A stretch of DNA of 21,056 bases, taken from Pelethousia sp002409725 (GTDB taxonomy: Bacteria > Bacillota > Clostridia > Christensenellales > CAG-138). The stretch spans positions 1 through 21,056 of the forward strand of contig CALDNN010000100.1 of NCBI GenBank assembly GCA_937915455.1. The letters run 5' to 3'. Positions 6,923 to 13,753 of this stretch are shown here, one piece after another; the stretch's first letter is position 1, and every line of letters begins with the position of its first letter. The notes under the pieces are model-generated. The model saw nothing but the letters and a program-made list of their open reading frames with translations. It was not told the DNA's origin and did no database searches. The position numbers and the translations under genes were made by a program.

Positions 6923-6947
6923 GTAATCAATTTCTGAAAACGATTAC
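6923..6947. promoter_or_regulatory. Predicted LacI-family operator O2 (regulator side)
   Basis: A palindrome centred on T6935 with left arm GTAATCAATTTC and right arm GAAAACGATTAC; the outer bases extend the symmetry to 6921-6949. It aligns with O1 to the shared form GTAAWCRATTTC, one base, GAAAWCRWTTAC. It lies about +11 to +35 in the predicted lacI-family transcript, so the regulator probably represses its own operon. The centres of O1 and O2 are 273 bp apart, close to 26 helical turns, compatible with looping. The inner part also resembles a CcpA cre site. Confidence 0.75.
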
Positions 6948-6981
6948 ATAATGATCTCTCATTAAAGGAAGCAACAAACGT

Positions 6982-8004
6982 ATGGCAACTATCGAAGATG
7001 TGGCGCGCGTAGCGGGTGTATCCGTAGCTACGGTCTCCCGTGTGCTCAACGGGAACTACCAGGTGAAGGCAAGCACAGAGGAGCGGGTACAAAGGGCCAT
7101 CGAATCCCTGGCCTATGTGCCCAACTTTGCGGCGCGCAACCTGCGCAAAAACGAAAGCATGGCGGCGATGATCGTCGCGCCAAACTTTACCAACCCCTAT
7201 TATTCCCACATCCTAGCGGGCATTGGTGACGCCGCCCGGATACTGGGATACAGCGTCTTTATCTGTAACGAGTCGGAAACGGGAGCGGTACAGGCATTGA
7301 TCTCCAGCGCTGTAAAGGATCACCGGGCAGATGGGGTCATTCTCCTTTCCAACGAATACAACGCCACCTGGCTCCAGGAATACGCCCGGCACATGCCCAT
7401 CGTGCAATGCTGCGAATATGCAGAAAGCGTTGCCCTCCCCCATATTGCCATTGATAATTACCGCGCGGCCTACGAAGCGGTGGAATACCTCATCAACCTG
7501 GGGCATCGGCAGATCGCTACCATTTCCTCCAGCAATGCCCATATTTCCACCAAACTGCGCTATGAGGGCTATTGCGATGCCCTGCGGGCGGCCGGCCTGG
7601 AGCCGGTGGCGGATTATGTGGTAAAGGCCTCGCCGGATTATTCCTACCAAAGCGGCTATCTGCTGGCTAACAAGCTGTTCAATTTGCAGGCGCGCCCCAG
7701 CGCGGTGTTCTGCATTTCCGATATCCTGGCCCTGAGCGCAGTCGCGGCCGCGGCCGACCGGGGGCTTTCCGTGCCCGGGGACGTTTCCATCATGGGGTTT
7801 GACGATGTGGGTTACACGACTATGTTCCATCCCTATTTGAGCACCATCGCCCAGCCCTGCTATGAAATAGGGAGCAAAAGTATGCAAACGCTGCATGCCT
7901 TCAAGGCCAGCTTCCCTGCTGTACCCGAGGTGGAACCCATGGCGTACAAGCTCGTCTTGCGCGAATCCACAGCCCCCTGCAAGGCCGTTTTACCCAATGT
8001 CTGA
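6982..8004 (+). CDS. LacI-family transcriptional regulator
   Basis: A 340-residue DNA-binding repressor. Residues 3-23 form the typical LacI helix-turn-helix (TIEDVARVAGVSVATVSRVL), followed by the hinge helix (ARNLRKN, 51-57). The remainder is a periplasmic-binding-like sugar sensor domain that also dimerises the protein. Length is normal for the family. The start is the ATG at 6982 with AAAGGAAG about 11 nt upstream. It heads a rightward transcript that probably includes the dehydrogenase and the ABC transporter, and it is divergent from the isomerase gene. Paired palindromes on both promoters suggest it represses itself and the isomerase until the imported sugar or a derivative binds. The inducer is not known. 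Confidence 0.93.
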   Translation: MATIEDVARVAGVSVATVSRVLNGNYQVKASTEERVQRAIESLAYVPNFAARNLRKNESMAAMIVAPNFTNPYYSHILAGIGDAARILGYSVFICNESETGAVQALISSAVKDHRADGVILLSNEYNATWLQEYARHMPIVQCCEYAESVALPHIAIDNYRAAYEAVEYLINLGHRQIATISSSNAHISTKLRYEGYCDALRAAGLEPVADYVVKASPDYSYQSGYLLANKLFNLQARPSAVFCISDILALSAVAAAADRGLSVPGDVSIMGFDDVGYTTMFHPYLSTIAQPCYEIGSKSMQTLHAFKASFPAVPEVEPMAYKLVLRESTAPCKAVLPNV

Positions 8005-8100
8005 GGGCGGCCATTCTTTAATAAAACAAACAAGCAAGCAACGTAAATTATAATCTATTTTTATTATTAAATTTTTAAATAGAAAAGTGAGGTATATGCC

Positions 8101-9141
8101 ATGATCCGTGTCGGTATTCTTGGTTGCGGCTCCATCGCTAGGCAGCGCCACGCCTATGAGTATTCCCTGCGGCAGGATGTGGAGATTGCCGGCCTCTTCG
8201 ACCTTTCACGCGAGCGGGCCCAGGAGGTGGCCGCTAAATTCGGCGGCCGGGTGTATGAAAGCATGGACGCCATGCTGGCGGATCCGACCATCGACGCGGT
8301 GAGCGTTTGCGTGGCCAACGCCTATCACGCGGAGGCCACAATCAAGTCCCTAAACGCGGGCAAACATGTGCTCTGCGAAAAGCCCATGGCCATCACCATG
8401 GCGGATTGCGAGGCCATGCTGGAGGCCGCCCGCAAAAACGGCAAGCGCCTGTTCATCGGCCAGAACCAGCGTTTGACCCTCGCCCACCGCAAGGCCAAGG
8501 AACTCCTGGCCGTCGGCGAATTGGGCCGGGTAATCAGCTTCCAAAGCACCTTTGGCCATAAAGGGCCCGAAAGCTGGAGCATCGACCAAAGCGCCAACAC
8601 CTGGTTTTTCAAAAAAGACCAGGCAGCCTTTGGCTCCATGGCGGACTTGGGCATCCACAAGATCGACCTGCTGCGGTATCTGGTAGGCGGCAGCGTCATC
8701 GAGGTCTATGCCCGGCTGATGACCTTGGACAAAAAATTCCCAGACGGACGGCCCATTGAGGTGGACGACAATTCCGTGGAGATATTGACCTTTGAGGGCG
8801 GCGCCACGGGCACGGTCACCACCAGTTGGACCCACTATGGCGACGAGTGCAACACCACGGTGCTCTATTGCGAAAAGGGCGTTATGCGCCTGTATATGAA
8901 CCCCAAGTATTCCTTGGAAATCATCTATAGAGACGGTACACGGGTACATTACGAGCTGGATAAGATGCAGACCAACGACGACGCCCAGCAGGCGAAAAGC
9001 GGTGTGATCGATACCTTTATCGACGGTATCCTCTCCGGCCGGCCTACGCCCTTGGACGCGGAGGACGTGATCCATTCCATGCGCATCGTCTTCGCCTGCC
9101 TGGAATCCGCAGAGAAGGGTACGGCCGTAAAAATCGGATAA
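8101..9141 (+). CDS. Gfo/Idh/MocA family NAD(P)-dependent oxidoreductase
   Basis: A 346-residue cytoplasmic dehydrogenase. The N-terminal Rossmann fold shows the dinucleotide motif GILGCGSIA (5-13) and the family motif CEKP (92-95, Lys94 catalytic). The C-terminal domain carries the catalytic D-x-G-x-H-x-x-D pattern (Asp182, His186, Asp189). Members oxidise or reduce sugars, inositols or related polyols, often at C2 or C3. The start is the ATG at 8101 with GAGGT 7 nt upstream. The 96-nt AT-rich gap after lacI holds a TATAAT (8049-8054) without a good -35 box, so read-through from the lacI promoter is the simpler source. Next to an isomerase-like TIM barrel it suggests an oxidise-then-isomerise pathway, as for inositols or 3-keto sugars. 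The specific substrate cannot be told. Confidence 0.9.
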   Translation: MIRVGILGCGSIARQRHAYEYSLRQDVEIAGLFDLSRERAQEVAAKFGGRVYESMDAMLADPTIDAVSVCVANAYHAEATIKSLNAGKHVLCEKPMAITMADCEAMLEAARKNGKRLFIGQNQRLTLAHRKAKELLAVGELGRVISFQSTFGHKGPESWSIDQSANTWFFKKDQAAFGSMADLGIHKIDLLRYLVGGSVIEVYARLMTLDKKFPDGRPIEVDDNSVEILTFEGGATGTVTTSWTHYGDECNTTVLYCEKGVMRLYMNPKYSLEIIYRDGTRVHYELDKMQTNDDAQQAKSGVIDTFIDGILSGRPTPLDAEDVIHSMRIVFACLESAEKGTAVKIG

Positions 9142-9142
9142 T

Positions 9143-9157
9143 AACCGGCAACCGGTT
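9143..9157 (+). other. Small stem-loop between dehydrogenase and binding-protein genes
   Basis: AACCGG (9143-9148) pairs with CCGGTT (9152-9157) around CAA. It begins just after the stop and has no T-tract, so it is more likely an RNA-processing or stability element than a terminator. The ribosome site of the next gene follows at 9175-9180. Confidence 0.4.
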
Positions 9158-9187
9158 GTTATAGAAAAGAAAATGGAGGAAAGAAAC

Positions 9188-10369
9188 ATGAAAAAGACCA
9201 TTTCGCTGATCCTCTGCCTGTTGATGGCGCTGAGCGTATTCGGCTGCGCCGCGCCGGCGGCGTCCGAGCCCGCAGCGGAGCCTGCGGCCCCCGCAGCAGA
9301 GCCCGCGGCCCCTGCCGCCGAGCCTGCCGAAACCAACGGTGGCGATACCATCTATGTGCTGGGCCCCACGCCCGACCATGGCTGGACGGCCCAGGCCGGT
9401 ACCTATGCCGATAAGAAGGTGGCCGAGATCAACGCCGCCGGCAAGTGGAAGGCCGTTTACATGCCTGCCTCCACCGGCGAGGAGCAGGTAGACCAGGTGA
9501 ACACCATCCTGGCCAATGGCAATGCGGTGGGCGTGGTGTTCTTCGCCCTGGAGGATTCCGCCAAAGCCGGCCAGGAAGCGCTGATCGGCGCCGACATCCC
9601 CTTCATCTCCTTTGACCGCATCATCGAGGGCCCGGATAAGTACGCCATCCTCAACGCCTCCGGCGATAACTGGCAATGCGGCGCGGGTATCGCTTACTGG
9701 CTGGAGAAGAACGGCATGGTGCCCGGCTCCACCCTGGTGACCCTCATTGGCGACAACGGCACCGTTTGCACCCGCCGGCAGGAAGGCTTCGAACAGTATC
9801 TGCGCGGCGAGATCGACTATGCCGATAAGCACACCGGCGAGAAGTACCATATAGCCACCCCCTGGACGCAGGAGCAGATCGACGCCTTGACCGCCGATTA
9901 TAAGACCGTTTGCAACTGGAGCGCGGATGGCGCCTATGGTTACCTGGAGCAGAAGCTGCCCGAGATCGTATCCAAGGCCAAAGCCAACGACGGCAACCTC
10001 TTCATCTTCTCCATGGATGATGAGATGACCTTCGGCATGCTCAACCTCATTGAGGCCAACGCTCTGGACGATGCCACCAAGGCGGACCTGGAGTCCCTCA
10101 ACGTTAACATTTCCGCCATCGGCGGCATGGCCGAGCTCTATGCAGTGATGGACGGCACCGGCTCCCAGGCTGCCACAGCCGCCAAGTATTTCGATAATAT
10201 GATGTCCGTTTACTTCTCCCCCAAGATGATGGAGAACGTGATCGGCTACATGCTGGACTACCTGGATGGCAATTGGAGCTACAACGTTGGCGACGGCAAG
10301 TATGAAGAAGTTTGGATTGTAGACGCGGCTAACGTGTCCCAGTACGAAGGCTTCGCCGGCCACAAATAA
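9188..10369 (+). CDS. Sugar ABC transporter substrate-binding lipoprotein (ribose/galactose type)
   Basis: A 393-residue lipoprotein of the type I periplasmic-binding family (Peripla_BP_4, RbsB/MglB-like), which captures a sugar outside the membrane. Residues 1-19 are a signal peptide; Cys20 follows VFG, a slightly unusual lipobox with Phe at -2. Residues 21-48 are an Ala/Pro/Glu spacer built of repeats, and the binding domain begins at about residue 51. The ATG at 9188 was chosen because GGAGGA lies 7 nt upstream; five in-frame codons before it contain that ribosome site. It is the first gene of the transporter. Two stem-loops separate it from the ATPase gene, probably giving excess binding protein. 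At 393 residues it is longer than RbsB, and the ligand is unknown. Confidence 0.9.
   Translation: MKKTISLILCLLMALSVFGCAAPAASEPAAEPAAPAAEPAAPAAEPAETNGGDTIYVLGPTPDHGWTAQAGTYADKKVAEINAAGKWKAVYMPASTGEEQVDQVNTILANGNAVGVVFFALEDSAKAGQEALIGADIPFISFDRIIEGPDKYAILNASGDNWQCGAGIAYWLEKNGMVPGSTLVTLIGDNGTVCTRRQEGFEQYLRGEIDYADKHTGEKYHIATPWTQEQIDALTADYKTVCNWSADGAYGYLEQKLPEIVSKAKANDGNLFIFSMDDEMTFGMLNLIEANALDDATKADLESLNVNISAIGGMAELYAVMDGTGSQAATAAKYFDNMMSVYFSPKMMENVIGYMLDYLDGNWSYNVGDGKYEEVWIVDAANVSQYEGFAGHK
9266..9328. repeat. 21-bp tandem repeat in the lipoprotein spacer
   Basis: Two 21-bp units (9278-9298 and 9299-9319), each encoding EPAAPAA, are flanked by partial units at 9266-9277 and 9320-9328. The period is seven codons, so copy-number change would keep the frame. 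The other lipoprotein in the window has a similar but separately built spacer. Confidence 0.75.
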
Positions 10370-10377
10370 GCGGTTCT

Positions 10378-10410
10378 GCGCCGCCGGCCCTTGTGCCTTA
10401 CGGGCGGCGC
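10378..10410 (+). other. Stem-loop after the sugar-binding gene
   Basis: GCGCCGCC (10378-10385) pairs with GGCGGCGC (10403-10410), an 8-bp GC-only stem with a 17-nt loop. No T-run follows. It starts 9 nt after the stop and probably protects the 3' end of the binding-protein message. Confidence 0.6.
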
Positions 10411-10426
10411 TTGTCCTGAACGCATT

Positions 10427-10460
10427 GGCTGCGGACGCGCTCCGCGCCCGCAGCCTTTTT
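10427..10460 (+). terminator. Intrinsic terminator or attenuator between binding protein and ATPase
   Basis: GGCTGCGG (10427-10434) pairs with CCGCAGCC (10448-10455), with an inner CGCG/CGCG stem, followed by TTTTT. It looks like a full terminator, yet the ATPase gene starts 25 nt later with no promoter recognised between them. Partial read-through is the likely arrangement. Confidence 0.75.
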
Positions 10461-10485
10461 AACTCGGCTAAATTGGAGATGCGCT

Positions 10486-11985
10486 ATGGCAATTTTGGAG
10501 ATGCGGTCCATAACCAAGTCCTTTGGCGGAGCCAAGGCATTGATCAATGTGGATTTCACAGTGGAGGCAGGCGAAATACACGCCCTTCTGGGTGAAAACG
10601 GCGCAGGCAAATCCACCCTTATGAACATCCTCACCGGCGTGGTGCCCATGGATGCGGGGCAGATCGTCTTCGACGGCAAGGCATACCCCGACCCCGGCAT
10701 CCGGCAGATGGAGCAGGCCGGTATCGCTTTTGTGCACCAGGAGCTAAATGTTGTCAACGACCTGATGGTGTACGAAAACATATTCCTTAACCGGGAACTG
10801 CAAAAAGGACTCTTTTTAAATAAGAAAGCGATGGTGGAAGAGACCCGGCGGCTTTTTGAGCGGCTGGGTGTAATGATAGACCCCAAGGCCCTGGTCTCTT
10901 CGTTGAAGGTGAGCGAAAAGCAGCTGCTGGAAATATGCCGGGCGCTGTATTCTAACGCCAAGCTGCTGATTCTGGATGAGCCCACCACCGCCCTTTCCAA
11001 CGACGAGATACAGCACCTTTTCCACATTTTAAAAGGCTTGAGGGATAAGGGGACGTCATTCGTATTCATCTCGCACAAAATGCCGGAGATCTTCGACATC
11101 TCCGATCGATATACGGTGCTGCGCAACGGTGAATATGTCTCCTCGGGCTATATAAAAGACGTTACGCCCCATCAAGTGACCTCAGACATGGTGGGCACCC
11201 AATATGTGGATCGTGACGATTATGCTGCCCGCCCCTTGGGGGATACCGTCTTATCCCTTAGGGGCTTCACGGGCAGGGGCTTCCAAAATGTGGACCTGGA
11301 TGTGAAAAAAGGCGAGATCGTGGCTTTTACGGGCCTAGCCGGCAGCGGGGCCAGCGAAGTGATGCAAACCATGTTCGGCGTGTTGCCCATCGAGGGCGGA
11401 CAGATGGAGGTCTTTGGGAAGCGGGTCGAAGGTAGTATCCACAGCTTCATGAAAAGCGGCGTGGCCATGCTGCCCTCCAACCGCAAAGAAAACTCCGTGA
11501 TTCCGGATATGAACATCTTGGAAAACGTATACATTGCAGAGCACACGCTTTCGCGCAGGCGGCCCTTCATCGTGCCCGCAGAGGAGCTGGATAAATATAA
11601 AAAGCTGCAAAATATGCTCCACATTAAGGCGGAAGATCCCAGGGACCCCATCCATTCCCTATCGGGCGGCAACCAGCAAAAAGTTTTCCTGGCCCGCTGG
11701 CTGGATATCGGCGCGGATGTACTGCTGTTTGACAACCCCACCCAGGGGGTGGACGTGGGCGCCAAGCTGGAGATCTACAAGCTAATCTTGGAATTCGCGG
11801 CTCAGGGGAAAACGGTGCTCATCAACACATTGGAGATACCCGAGATCAAGAAGGTATCCGACCGCTGCGTGGTGTTTTACGAGGGCCGGGTGGCCAGGAT
11901 ATTCACCCATGACGAAATCGACGAGCATACCGTTATGCTTTATTCCACGAATGCAATCAATACGGCGGAGGCGGTAAATCAATGA
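10486..11985 (+). CDS. Sugar ABC transporter ATP-binding protein (RbsA/MglA type)
   Basis: A 499-residue double ATPase of the ribose/galactose import family on the cytoplasmic face. The first half has Walker A GENGAGKST (36-44), a non-canonical signature (VSEKQ, 142-146) and an intact Walker B (ILDEP, D164/E165). The second half has a Walker A without lysine (GLAGSGASE, 283-291), a good signature LSGGNQQ (392-398) and a Walker B with DNP (416-418) in place of DEP. One ATP site should work and the other should be structural, a pattern known in this family but marked here. The ATG at 10486 has GGAG 7 nt upstream. The stop overlaps the permease start by 4 nt (ATGA), so the two are translationally coupled. 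Confidence 0.93.
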   Translation: MAILEMRSITKSFGGAKALINVDFTVEAGEIHALLGENGAGKSTLMNILTGVVPMDAGQIVFDGKAYPDPGIRQMEQAGIAFVHQELNVVNDLMVYENIFLNRELQKGLFLNKKAMVEETRRLFERLGVMIDPKALVSSLKVSEKQLLEICRALYSNAKLLILDEPTTALSNDEIQHLFHILKGLRDKGTSFVFISHKMPEIFDISDRYTVLRNGEYVSSGYIKDVTPHQVTSDMVGTQYVDRDDYAARPLGDTVLSLRGFTGRGFQNVDLDVKKGEIVAFTGLAGSGASEVMQTMFGVLPIEGGQMEVFGKRVEGSIHSFMKSGVAMLPSNRKENSVIPDMNILENVYIAEHTLSRRRPFIVPAEELDKYKKLQNMLHIKAEDPRDPIHSLSGGNQQKVFLARWLDIGADVLLFDNPTQGVDVGAKLEIYKLILEFAAQGKTVLINTLEIPEIKKVSDRCVVFYEGRVARIFTHDEIDEHTVMLYSTNAINTAEAVNQ

Positions 11986-13094
11986 ATACACCCAACACAA
12001 TCGCAACGGATGCAAAGGATAACAAGGGCGGCCTCAAGCTGCTGGCCAGCGCTTGGTCGAACTACAGCTTTGTCTTCGTGTTTTTGATCATCCTCGTCGT
12101 ATATGCGCTTACCCTGCGCGCAAACGGCAACGCTTTTAAATGGAGCCATGTGGCGGCCATCCTTTCCAGTCAGAATACGGTGATCGTAGGCACCATCGCC
12201 CTGGGCATGGCCATGGTCATCATCACCGGCCAGATCGACCTTTCCGTAGGCTCTGCCCTGGTGTTGTGCACCGGGGCCACCATCATGGCCTTTAATTTGA
12301 CCAACAACATCCTGGTGATGCTGCTGGTGGCCATCGCCTCGGGCATGGTTTGCGGCTTCATCAACGGGGCCATGGTGGGTTACGCGAAAATGCCCCCCTT
12401 CATCATGACGCTGGGTACCATGCTGATCTACCGCTCGCTCACCCTTTCCCTGGTACGGGCCATCGATCCGGCTATCACGGGCTCCAATTCCAGCCAGTTT
12501 TCCATGATCAGCGAAAACAGCACCTATGATTTCTTACGCATGAAATTCGGCACCGGCAGCCTCGACCTGTTCGGCCTCAAACTGCCCTATATCACCTTCC
12601 TGTTCGTGGTCCTGCTGATCGTAATGGTGATCGTATCCAAGAGCACCAAATACGGCAAAAGCGTTTATGCCGTGGGCAGCAATGAAAAGACCACCCATCT
12701 GGTGGGCGTGAACGTGCAGAACGTGAAGGTTTCGGTGTTCGTATTAACCGGTATCTTAGTGGGCTTTGCCAGCTTCGTACAGGCCTGCAAGATCGGCAAC
12801 GTGACCCCGGCCTCCTCGGGCAAAAGCTATGAGATGTATGCCATCGCGGCGGTGGTGCTGGGCGGCGTGAACATGGCGGGCGGTCGCGGCAACCTGTTGG
12901 GCGTGTTTTTCGGCGCCCTCTCCTATACCACCATCAACTTCATCATCGTGAGCATCCCCTCCCTCAGCACGGATATCCAGGATACCTTCCAGGGCCTGGT
13001 GCTCATCGCGGTGATCTTTATCCAGACCGTGGGCCCGGTGATCAAGGAGCGGTTTCAGACCATGCGCCGGCGGCGGCAAATTACCGCACAATAA
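11982..13094 (+). CDS. Sugar ABC transporter permease (RbsC type)
   Basis: A 370-residue membrane protein of the BPD_transp_2 family, the channel of a ribose/xylose/inositol-type importer. About nine or ten hydrophobic helices can be traced, including the family segment GQIDLSVGSALVL near residues 82-94 and VLGGVNMAGGRGN near 289-301. The start is the ATG at 11982, overlapping the ATPase stop, with GGAGG 10 nt upstream. It is the last gene of the locus; a stem-loop lies 40 nt beyond. No kinase, aldolase or hydrolase gene follows, so the later steps of catabolism must be encoded elsewhere. Confidence 0.92.
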   Translation: MNTPNTIATDAKDNKGGLKLLASAWSNYSFVFVFLIILVVYALTLRANGNAFKWSHVAAILSSQNTVIVGTIALGMAMVIITGQIDLSVGSALVLCTGATIMAFNLTNNILVMLLVAIASGMVCGFINGAMVGYAKMPPFIMTLGTMLIYRSLTLSLVRAIDPAITGSNSSQFSMISENSTYDFLRMKFGTGSLDLFGLKLPYITFLFVVLLIVMVIVSKSTKYGKSVYAVGSNEKTTHLVGVNVQNVKVSVFVLTGILVGFASFVQACKIGNVTPASSGKSYEMYAIAAVVLGGVNMAGGRGNLLGVFFGALSYTTINFIIVSIPSLSTDIQDTFQGLVLIAVIFIQTVGPVIKERFQTMRRRRQITAQ

Positions 13095-13133
13095 AAGATT
13101 CTTTGCATGCATAAATAAACCAGCGCTGCAGAT

Positions 13134-13160
13134 AAGCGAGGCCAGAATCCGGCCTCGCTT
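13134..13160 (+). terminator. Strong stem-loop at the end of the sugar operon
   Basis: AAGCGAGGCC (13134-13143) pairs with GGCCTCGCTT (13151-13160), a perfect 10-bp stem with a 7-nt loop, 40 nt after the permease stop. No T-run follows (GCATATTG), so it may be a processed 3' end or a weak terminator. Confidence 0.5.
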
Positions 13161-13187
13161 GCATATTGACGGGATAGACGCTTTCCG

Positions 13188-13379
13188 CTATTCGGGAATG
13201 CGGCCGGAGAAAAAATCTCAAGTTGGGAGTAGATCAGGCCCAGTCCTGCCGCCTGCCGGTTCACTTTTGGGTAATATCCATCATAGCCAGATACAGCATC
13301 TTCAAAAGGGTGTCGTGGGTCGGAAAGACCGATTTTGATTTTGTCACCTTCCGCAGCTCGCAACCTTCCAGGGATACCA
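13188..13379 (-). pseudogene. Remnant of an IS256-family transposase C-terminus
   Basis: Minus-strand translation gives ELRKVTKSKSVF, then TLLKMLYLAMMDITQK, a stop (TGA at 13263-13261 where the family has Trp), then TGRRQDW. A frame change leads to GLIYSQLEIF, and another to SGRIPE and a TAG at 13190-13188. In order these are the conserved last 60 or so residues of IS256/mutator-type transposases. Restoring one base at the G-run after QDW and one in the T-run after LEIF rejoins the frames. The N-terminal part and the terminal inverted repeats are missing. It is a decayed insertion sequence tail, identified from memory of the family and not by a search. Confidence 0.75.
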
Positions 13380-13473
13380 AAAATCACCACGGAAAAGCCC
13401 GCATACATCCCGCGCGCTTACAAATACTAGTGCTACAGCCAAAAAAGAACCACGCAACAGGAGGAATAGGGCA

Positions 13474-13587
13474 TTGAAAGCAACAGGTATCGTAAGGCGC
13501 ATCGACGAATTGGGCCGCGTTGTCATTCCTAAGGAGATCCGCAGAACACTTCGTATCCGCGAGGGCGACCCGCTGCTGATTCATTGA
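13474..13587 (+). pseudogene. spoVT: Truncated SpoVT/AbrB-family regulator, N-terminal fragment
   Basis: A TTG start at 13474 lies 9 nt after a perfect AGGAGG (13459-13464) and opens a frame of 37 residues: MKATGIVRRIDELGRVVIPK followed by EIRRTLRIREGDPLLIH and TGA. This is the SpoVT/AbrB swapped-hairpin DNA-binding domain, matching SpoVT almost exactly. SpoVT is normally about 180 residues with a C-terminal GAF-like sensor. Here the sequence loses similarity at the end of the domain, before its last strand, and the remainder is absent downstream. SpoVT controls forespore genes in spore formers. The intact ribosome site means a short product could still be made, but stable folding is doubtful. 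An intact copy is probably elsewhere in the genome. Confidence 0.75.
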
Positions 13588-13655
13588 CAGGGTGGGAGCG
13601 GTTTTACATGGGAATGGCGGAATTCGGAGAGCGATTGAAGGCGGAGGGGCGCTAA
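13578..13655 (+). pseudogene. Possible 3' tail of an unidentified gene
   Basis: In a different frame from the SpoVT fragment the sequence reads DSLTGWERFYMGMAEFGERL, then KAEGR and TAA at 13653-13655. It resembles the end of a real protein fused to the broken SpoVT end, or the start of an HTH regulator (MAEFGERLK). The family was not identified. The rest of the stretch 13095-13753 holds the transposase remnant, the SpoVT fragment and hairpins, and no intact gene. Confidence 0.25.
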
Positions 13656-13675
13656 AAGTTGAATTTCAAGAGCGG

Positions 13676-13721
13676 AAAAATGAATGAGGAACCGCTTATA
13701 CAGGCCCGATTAGCGGCTTCC
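13676..13721 (-). terminator. Candidate terminator of the surface-protein operon
   Basis: On the minus strand GGAAGCCGCT (13721-13712) pairs with AGCGGTTCC (13696-13688) with one bulged base, followed at a distance of about 7 nt by TTTTT (13680-13676). It lies 32 nt beyond the stop of the LPKTG gene. A second weak stem, GAAACC/GGTTTC, overlaps that stop codon. Confidence 0.5.
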
Positions 13722-13753
13722 AATTCATGTTCTGATGCGACTTTAGCGAAACC

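Noticed and set aside
6923..6949. CcpA cre site as the main meaning of the lacI-side palindrome
   Set aside because: The inner part fits cre loosely, but the longer 25-bp symmetry is shared with the site at 6650-6674, which fits cre poorly; the local LacI protein is the simpler reader.
7983..8012. Terminator at the end of the lacI-family gene
   Set aside because: GGCCG/CGGCC is a 5-bp stem with a loop of about 20 nt and a poor T-tract; read-through into the dehydrogenase gene is more likely.
13095..13190. Terminal inverted repeat or target duplication of the IS256 element
   Set aside because: No repeat matching an element end was found on either side; only the 3' end of the transposase gene survives.
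13223..13477. 84-codon plus-strand frame over the IS256 remnant
   Set aside because: The opposite strand explains the sequence as transposase; this frame has no ribosome site.
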